Shown piece after piece: positions 59,386 to 64,000 of a DNA stretch of 64,000 bases. Origin of the DNA: Histomonas meleagridis (taxonomy: Eukaryota > Parabasalia > Tritrichomonadida > Dientamoebidae); contig WSYJ01000001.1 in NCBI GenBank assembly GCA_020186115.1, forward strand, positions 1,054,001-1,118,000, given 5' to 3'. Both the position numbers and the translations under genes were made by a program. The notes beneath the pieces were generated by a model that was not told the DNA's origin, searched no databases, and saw only the letters and a program-made list of their open reading frames with translations. The stretch's first letter is position 1. Each line of letters opens with the position of its first letter.

Positions 59386-62052
59386 TTTTCAAGTAATTTT
59401 ATAATTTCAATATCCCCTTTCTTAGTTGCATATGTAAAAGCTGTTTCTTTCATTTGATTGAAATTCCAAATTTGATTTTATAATTTTAATTATTAAATTG
59501 ATAAATCTTTTAAAATATTTGAACATCTTTCATATTTATATCAATATTATCATTTTTAAGTAATATTTTAATAACTTCAATCTTTTTATTCTCAATCGCT
59601 TTGATAAGTGCTGTTTTATAAAATTTAATGATTTTTCCAAATATAATTTTGATATCCAAAAAATTTCATAGAAAAATTATTATCAAAAAATAAATATTTT
59701 TAGCATTAATATCAATTCCTTTATGTTCAAGAAGTAATTTGACTATTTCTGTGTGGCCTTTTTCAGATGCTTTAATAAGTGTTGTATTAAATAATTTAAA
59801 TAATTTCCAAATATTATTTCAAAATAAAAAATTATTAAAATGAATATCAAATAGAACAATTAAATAGTTTTAGCATTAATATCAATTCCTTTATGTTCAA
59901 GAAGTAATTTAACTATTTCCGTATGACCACTTTCAGATGCTAAAATAAGTGCTGTTCTAAATAATTTAAATAATTTCCAAATATAATTTTAAAATAGGAA
60001 ATTATATAATCAAATCTCAAATAAAACAAATAAATATCTTTAGCATTAATATCAATTTCTTTATGTTCAAGAAGTAATTTAACTATTTCTATATAATTAT
60101 TGAAAGATGCAATCATAAGTGCTGTCCAAAATGATTTAAATAAATTCCAAATAGTATTTTTGAAATATCAAATTATTAAAATAAATACCAAATAAAACAA
60201 ATAAATATTTTTAGCATTAATATTAATTCCTTTATGTTCAAGAAGTAATTTGACTATTTCTGTGTGACCTTTTTCAGATGCTAAAATAAGTGCTGTTTTA
60301 AATAATTTAAATAAATTCTAAATATTATTTTTAAACATCAAATTATAAAAATAAATCTTAAATAAAACAAATAAATATTTTTAGCATTAATATCAATTTC
60401 TTTATGTTCAAGAAGTAATTTAACTATTTCTATATAATTATTGAAAGATGCAATCATAAGTGCTGTCCAAAATGATTTAAATAAATTCCAAATAGTATTT
60501 TGAAATATCAAATTATTAAAATAAATACCAAATAAAACAAATAAATATTTTTAGCATTAATATTAATTCCTTTATGTTCAAGAAGTAATTTGACTATTTC
60601 TGTGTGACCTTTTTCAGATGCTAAAATAAGTGCTGTTTTAAATAATTTAAATAAATTCTAAATATTATTTTTAAACATCAAATTATAAAAATAAATCTTA
60701 AATAAAACAAATAAATATTTTTAGCATTAATATCAATTTCTTTATGTTCAAGAAGTAATTTAACTATTTCTATATAATTATTGAAAGATGCAATCATAAG
60801 TGCTGTCCAAAATGATTTAAATAAATTCCAAATAGTATTTTGAAATATCAAATTATTAAAATAAATACCAAATAAAACAAATAAATATTTTTAGCATTAA
60901 TATTAATTCCTTTATGTTCAAGAAGTAATTTGACTATTTCTGTGTGACCTTTTTCAGATGCTAAAATAAGTGCTGTTTTAAATAATTTAAATAAATTCTA
61001 AATATTATTTTTAAACATAAAATTATTTAAAATAAATCTTAAATAAAACAAATAAATATTTTTAGCATTAATATCAATTTCTTTATGTTCAAGAAGTAAT
61101 TTAACTATTTCTATATAATTATTGAAAGATGCAATCATAAGTGCTGTCCAAAATGATTTAAATAAATTCCAAATAGTATTTTGAAATATCAAATTATTAA
61201 AATAAATACCAAATAAAACAAATAAATATTTTTTAGCATTAATATTAATTCCTTTATGTTCAAGAAGTAATTTGACTATTTCTGTGTGACCTTTTTCAGA
61301 TGCTAAAATAAGTGCTGTTTTAAATAATTTAAATAAATTCTAAATATTATTTTTAAACATCAAATTATAAAAATAAATCTTAAATAAAACAAATAAATAT
61401 TTTTAGCATTAATATCAATTTCTTTATGTTCAAGAAGTAATTTAACTATTTCTATATAATTATTGAAAGATGCAATCATAAGTGCTGTCCAAAATGATTT
61501 AAATAAATTCCAAATAGTATTTTGAAATATCAAATTATAAAAATAAATATTTTTAGCATTAATATCAATTCCTTTTTGTTCAAGAAGTAATTTAACTATT
61601 TCTGTGCGATCTTTTTCAGATGCTTTAATAAGTGCTGTTTCAAATAATTTAAATGATTTCCAAATATTATTTTGAAACATCAAATTAATAAAACAAGCAT
61701 AAAGTTTAAAAATTAAATATTTTTAGCATTAATATCAATTCCTTTTTGTTCAAGAAGTAATTTAACGATTTCTGTGTGACCTTTTTCAGATTTTAAAATA
61801 AGTGCTGTATTAAATAATTTAAATAATTTCCAAATATTATTTTGAAACATCAAATTAATAAAACAAGCATAAAGTTTAAAAATTAAATATTTTTAGCATT
61901 AATATCAATTCCTTTTTGTTCAAGAAGTAATTTAACTAATTCATTTTTACCATTTTCTATTGCAAACATTAATGCTGTTCCAAAAAATTTAAAGAATTTT
62001 CAAATAATATTTTGATATAAATCATTTACATAAACATTAAATGAAAGAAATA
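59386..62052 (-). repeat. Array of fifteen ankyrin modules with spacers, plus terminal module
   Basis: Continues on the minus strand from the frame at 62053-63252. Modules of 33 codons lie at 61886-61984, 61716-61814, 61546-61644, 61396-61494, 61226-61324, 61055-61153 and 60884-60982. The next are at 60714-60812, 60544-60642, 60374-60472, 60204-60302, 60033-60131, 59863-59961, 59693-59791 and 59522-59620. The terminal module 59386-59450 ends LLEKYR-stop. Spacers are 68, 71, 71, 51, 71, 72, 72, 71, 71, 71, 71, 72, 71, 71, 72 and 71 nt in transcript order. Length changes therefore avoid the modules; one extra base lies in the A-run at the module end near 61231. The part from 60033 to 61494 is a higher-order 340-bp repeat of two alternating module types. 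Confidence 0.75.
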
Positions 62053-63252
62053 TATAGTTTCCTGATTAATATCAAAAATATTTTCAGTAATTAAGTAATT
62101 AAAAAGTTCTTTATTATTATAAATGGATGAAATATCGTAAATATTTAATGGAAATGAATTTATTTTCAGGAAATATTGTAGAATGAATATATTTCCTGTT
62201 TCCAATGAAGTAGTGATTAAAAATTTAATGATATTCATTCCATTTTTTATCAAAAATAGAAGAATTTCATAGTTATGATATAGAATGCAAAACCTTCCTA
62301 AGTATTCCAAATTATTAAATTTTTCAATTTTGTTTTCATAAAGATAAAAAAATATATCATTTTTGTGAAATTTTATTGATATTTCATACGAGCCTTTAAA
62401 TGATGAATGATTTTGTTCACATAAATGAATGATTTCAAGATTTCCACCTGCAATTGCATATTTGCCTATATATTTTGTTTTAGCACCATTTATAAGTAAA
62501 TATTTAAAACATTTAACTGATGAAAAAAATGCTGCATAATCAATTAATGAAACTTCTTCATTAATAAAAGAACATCTTTCATAAAGTGATGGTTCGATTT
62601 TTTGATTAATGTTAAAATCACTTTGTGATGATATTTCTTGAAGTTTTTCAATTTCATCATTTCGAATTATTTTTGCAATTTCATTTGGATTATGTCCTTC
62701 TTCAATGAATTGCTTATGAAGCTTAAAATCATTTTGTGAAAGTTTTTCATAATTATCTAAAATTTCATTTTGAAATTCGGATTTTGTTTGACATATTTCT
62801 TCTTTTGGAATGCGTTGAAGAAAATATATTGAGTTTTTAATTACAGTCATTTTTTCTTTAATTAACTTATTTTCAAGTAATTTATAAAGAATATAATAAT
62901 ATTCTTGTGTTTCAGTACAAATTAGAAAATATTCAAAAATATTTATAATTTTATTTTTTGTTTCTTTATTTTCTTCTTCTTTGATTTGAAGTTGTCTTAA
63001 AAATTCACAAATTATGTTAATATTATAATTTCCTGATATGTAATATACATATATCATTTGACATATCAAAAGTTTAAATGAAAAAGGAAACTTATTATTT
63101 TCGAATACTAATATTGATTCAACTGTTTTTGAAATATTATTTTCATCCACTTCAAAAATAAGCTTTTCGATTTGTTGTAATACTTCTATAGTGACTTCCG
63201 TTTTAACAATTCCTTTGGTTTGAACTTTTTCGTGTGAAATATTTCCTCCCAT
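62026..63252 (-). CDS. DUF3447/ankyrin protein, N-terminal part, probable N-myristoylation signal
   Basis: 408 residues, ATG at 63252. It opens MGGNIS, again Gly2 and Ser6 as in the paralogue at 3391. A helical leader of about 200 residues follows. The conserved HKQFIEEGHNPNEIAKIIR stretch and the DUF3447 unit (DYAAFFSSVKCFKYLL...GGNLEIIHLCEQ) come next, then ankyrin-like repeats to NIFDINQETI at 62053. The last eight codons and the stop fall in the first spacer of the following array, so the coding part probably resumes there. About half of the positions in the conserved regions match the 3391 paralogue. Confidence 0.8.
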   Translation of the reverse strand: MGGNISHEKVQTKGIVKTEVTIEVLQQIEKLIFEVDENNISKTVESILVFENNKFPFSFKLLICQMIYVYYISGNYNINIICEFLRQLQIKEEENKETKNKIINIFEYFLICTETQEYYYILYKLLENKLIKEKMTVIKNSIYFLQRIPKEEICQTKSEFQNEILDNYEKLSQNDFKLHKQFIEEGHNPNEIAKIIRNDEIEKLQEISSQSDFNINQKIEPSLYERCSFINEEVSLIDYAAFFSSVKCFKYLLINGAKTKYIGKYAIAGGNLEIIHLCEQNHSSFKGSYEISIKFHKNDIFFYLYENKIEKFNNLEYLGRFCILYHNYEILLFLIKNGMNIIKFLITTSLETGNIFILQYFLKINSFPLNIYDISSIYNNKELFNYLITENIFDINQETIYFFHLMFM

Positions 63253-64000
63253 TTATCATAAATCAGAATTTCAATACTTTACCACAAATTTGGTCGACAA
63301 TATATATACATATGATTGGTATTCACTTAATGAAATGATAAATTCAACTTTTTCAATCATATTTAAAGTTCTTATGCATGTAATGCTATCTCTATTAGGT
63401 TGATTTGATTATATTTTAGGATACTTGTATTCCTATGAATATAAATTGGTCTGTAAATAAAAAAGTTATTCATTAAGTAATTAGCTAATTTTATTCATAA
63501 TATTAAATTTATACTTACTACCTGTTGGTAAAACATTACAACTTCGGTTTATTATATAAAATTATATACATGTATTATTATTTAAGACTTCTAAGAAAGA
63601 AGAAGTATTAAAGAAAATAAGTATTTATTTTTTAGTGAATAAATAGGTTCAAGATTCTTTATAATAAATAATATTGGATAATAATTTTGAGCTTAGACTT
63701 TTGTTTAAATTCTGTGAAGTTTTATGTATGAAAAAACAATATGATTACTTATATTTTGATATATAAAATAAATTTTTATATTATTATAACATGAATATCT
63801 ATTAAATTATATTGTATTTATCGTTTTTATATAATTTACTTAAATTGATTAGTGGGATGTAGAGAAAAGAAATGTTTTCAAAACTTCATAGTCTCCAATA
63901 GTTAAAAAACTCAAAAATGTAATCGAGAAAAAGTTTATAATTAGATATTTTTTTTTAACATATATAAAAAATATAAAAAAGTATATTCAGAATTGAAAAA
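63253..64000. other. Very AT-rich flank, no gene seen
   Basis: The right edge of the window upstream of the ankyrin gene. I found no supported coding frame, RNA gene or repeat unit. Confidence 0.45.

Overview
The window looks like nuclear DNA of a parabasalid protist (a trichomonad such as Tritrichomonas or Trichomonas). It is very AT-rich and gene-dense. Most genes are single open frames with short spacers. It carries two families typical of trichomonads: DUF3447/ankyrin proteins and BspA-like leucine-rich-repeat surface proteins. The housekeeping proteins are eukaryotic (RNA polymerase I second subunit, eIF2-beta, ENY2, a TAF5-like protein, a DHHC acyltransferase, a PROPPIN, a BRO1 protein, a USP deubiquitinase). 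The species assignment is inference.

Layout. 1-293 is the tail of a protein kinase, and 3857-4801 is a related pseudokinase. Between them, 475-3391 on the minus strand holds a DUF3447/ankyrin locus. 4985-8399 holds ENY2, two unknown genes and a DENN-like protein. 8559-11010 is a decayed BspA-like locus whose 3' part is still open. 11173-20174 holds an armadillo-like protein, a large beta-propeller protein, a DHHC enzyme, a PROPPIN and a possible initiator-binding-type protein. 20380-21640 is a truncated, rearranged ankyrin locus, followed by a tRNA gene. 22426-34087 holds a Sec23/24-like protein, a large unknown, a USP15-type deubiquitinase, a small coiled-coil protein and a TAF5-like protein. 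34626-45627 holds a bridge-like lipid-transfer candidate, a VPS9-like protein, a Ras-like GTPase, eIF2-beta and a membrane subtilase. 46082-50045 is a divergent pair: a fused H2B-H2A histone-fold doublet and the second subunit of RNA polymerase I. 51176-59026 holds coiled-coil proteins, a BRO1 protein and a small unknown. 59386-63252 is a second, longer ankyrin locus.

The two signals most worth following are these. (1) The ankyrin loci consist of 33-codon ankyrin modules that are each exactly 99 nt and open. They are separated by AT-rich spacers of about 71 nt that contain stops and break the frame. Removing every spacer joins a myristoylation-type N-terminus to a 10- or 15-repeat ankyrin domain and a terminal module with its own stop. 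Length changes fall in the spacers or at one junction, never inside a module. The spacers lack GT-AG ends, so either an unusual removal process or a peculiar repeat-evolution mode is needed. (2) The 169-residue protein at 46082-46591 reads as an H2B fold fused to an H2A fold, with no basic tails and a net acidic charge.

Many starts have a short AACCGT/AACGG or TATCGTT element close upstream, which suggests Myb-type promoter control as known in trichomonads. Several supplied open frames began at TTG or GTG; I moved those starts to the first ATG where one exists (24942, 39289, 41855, 46734).
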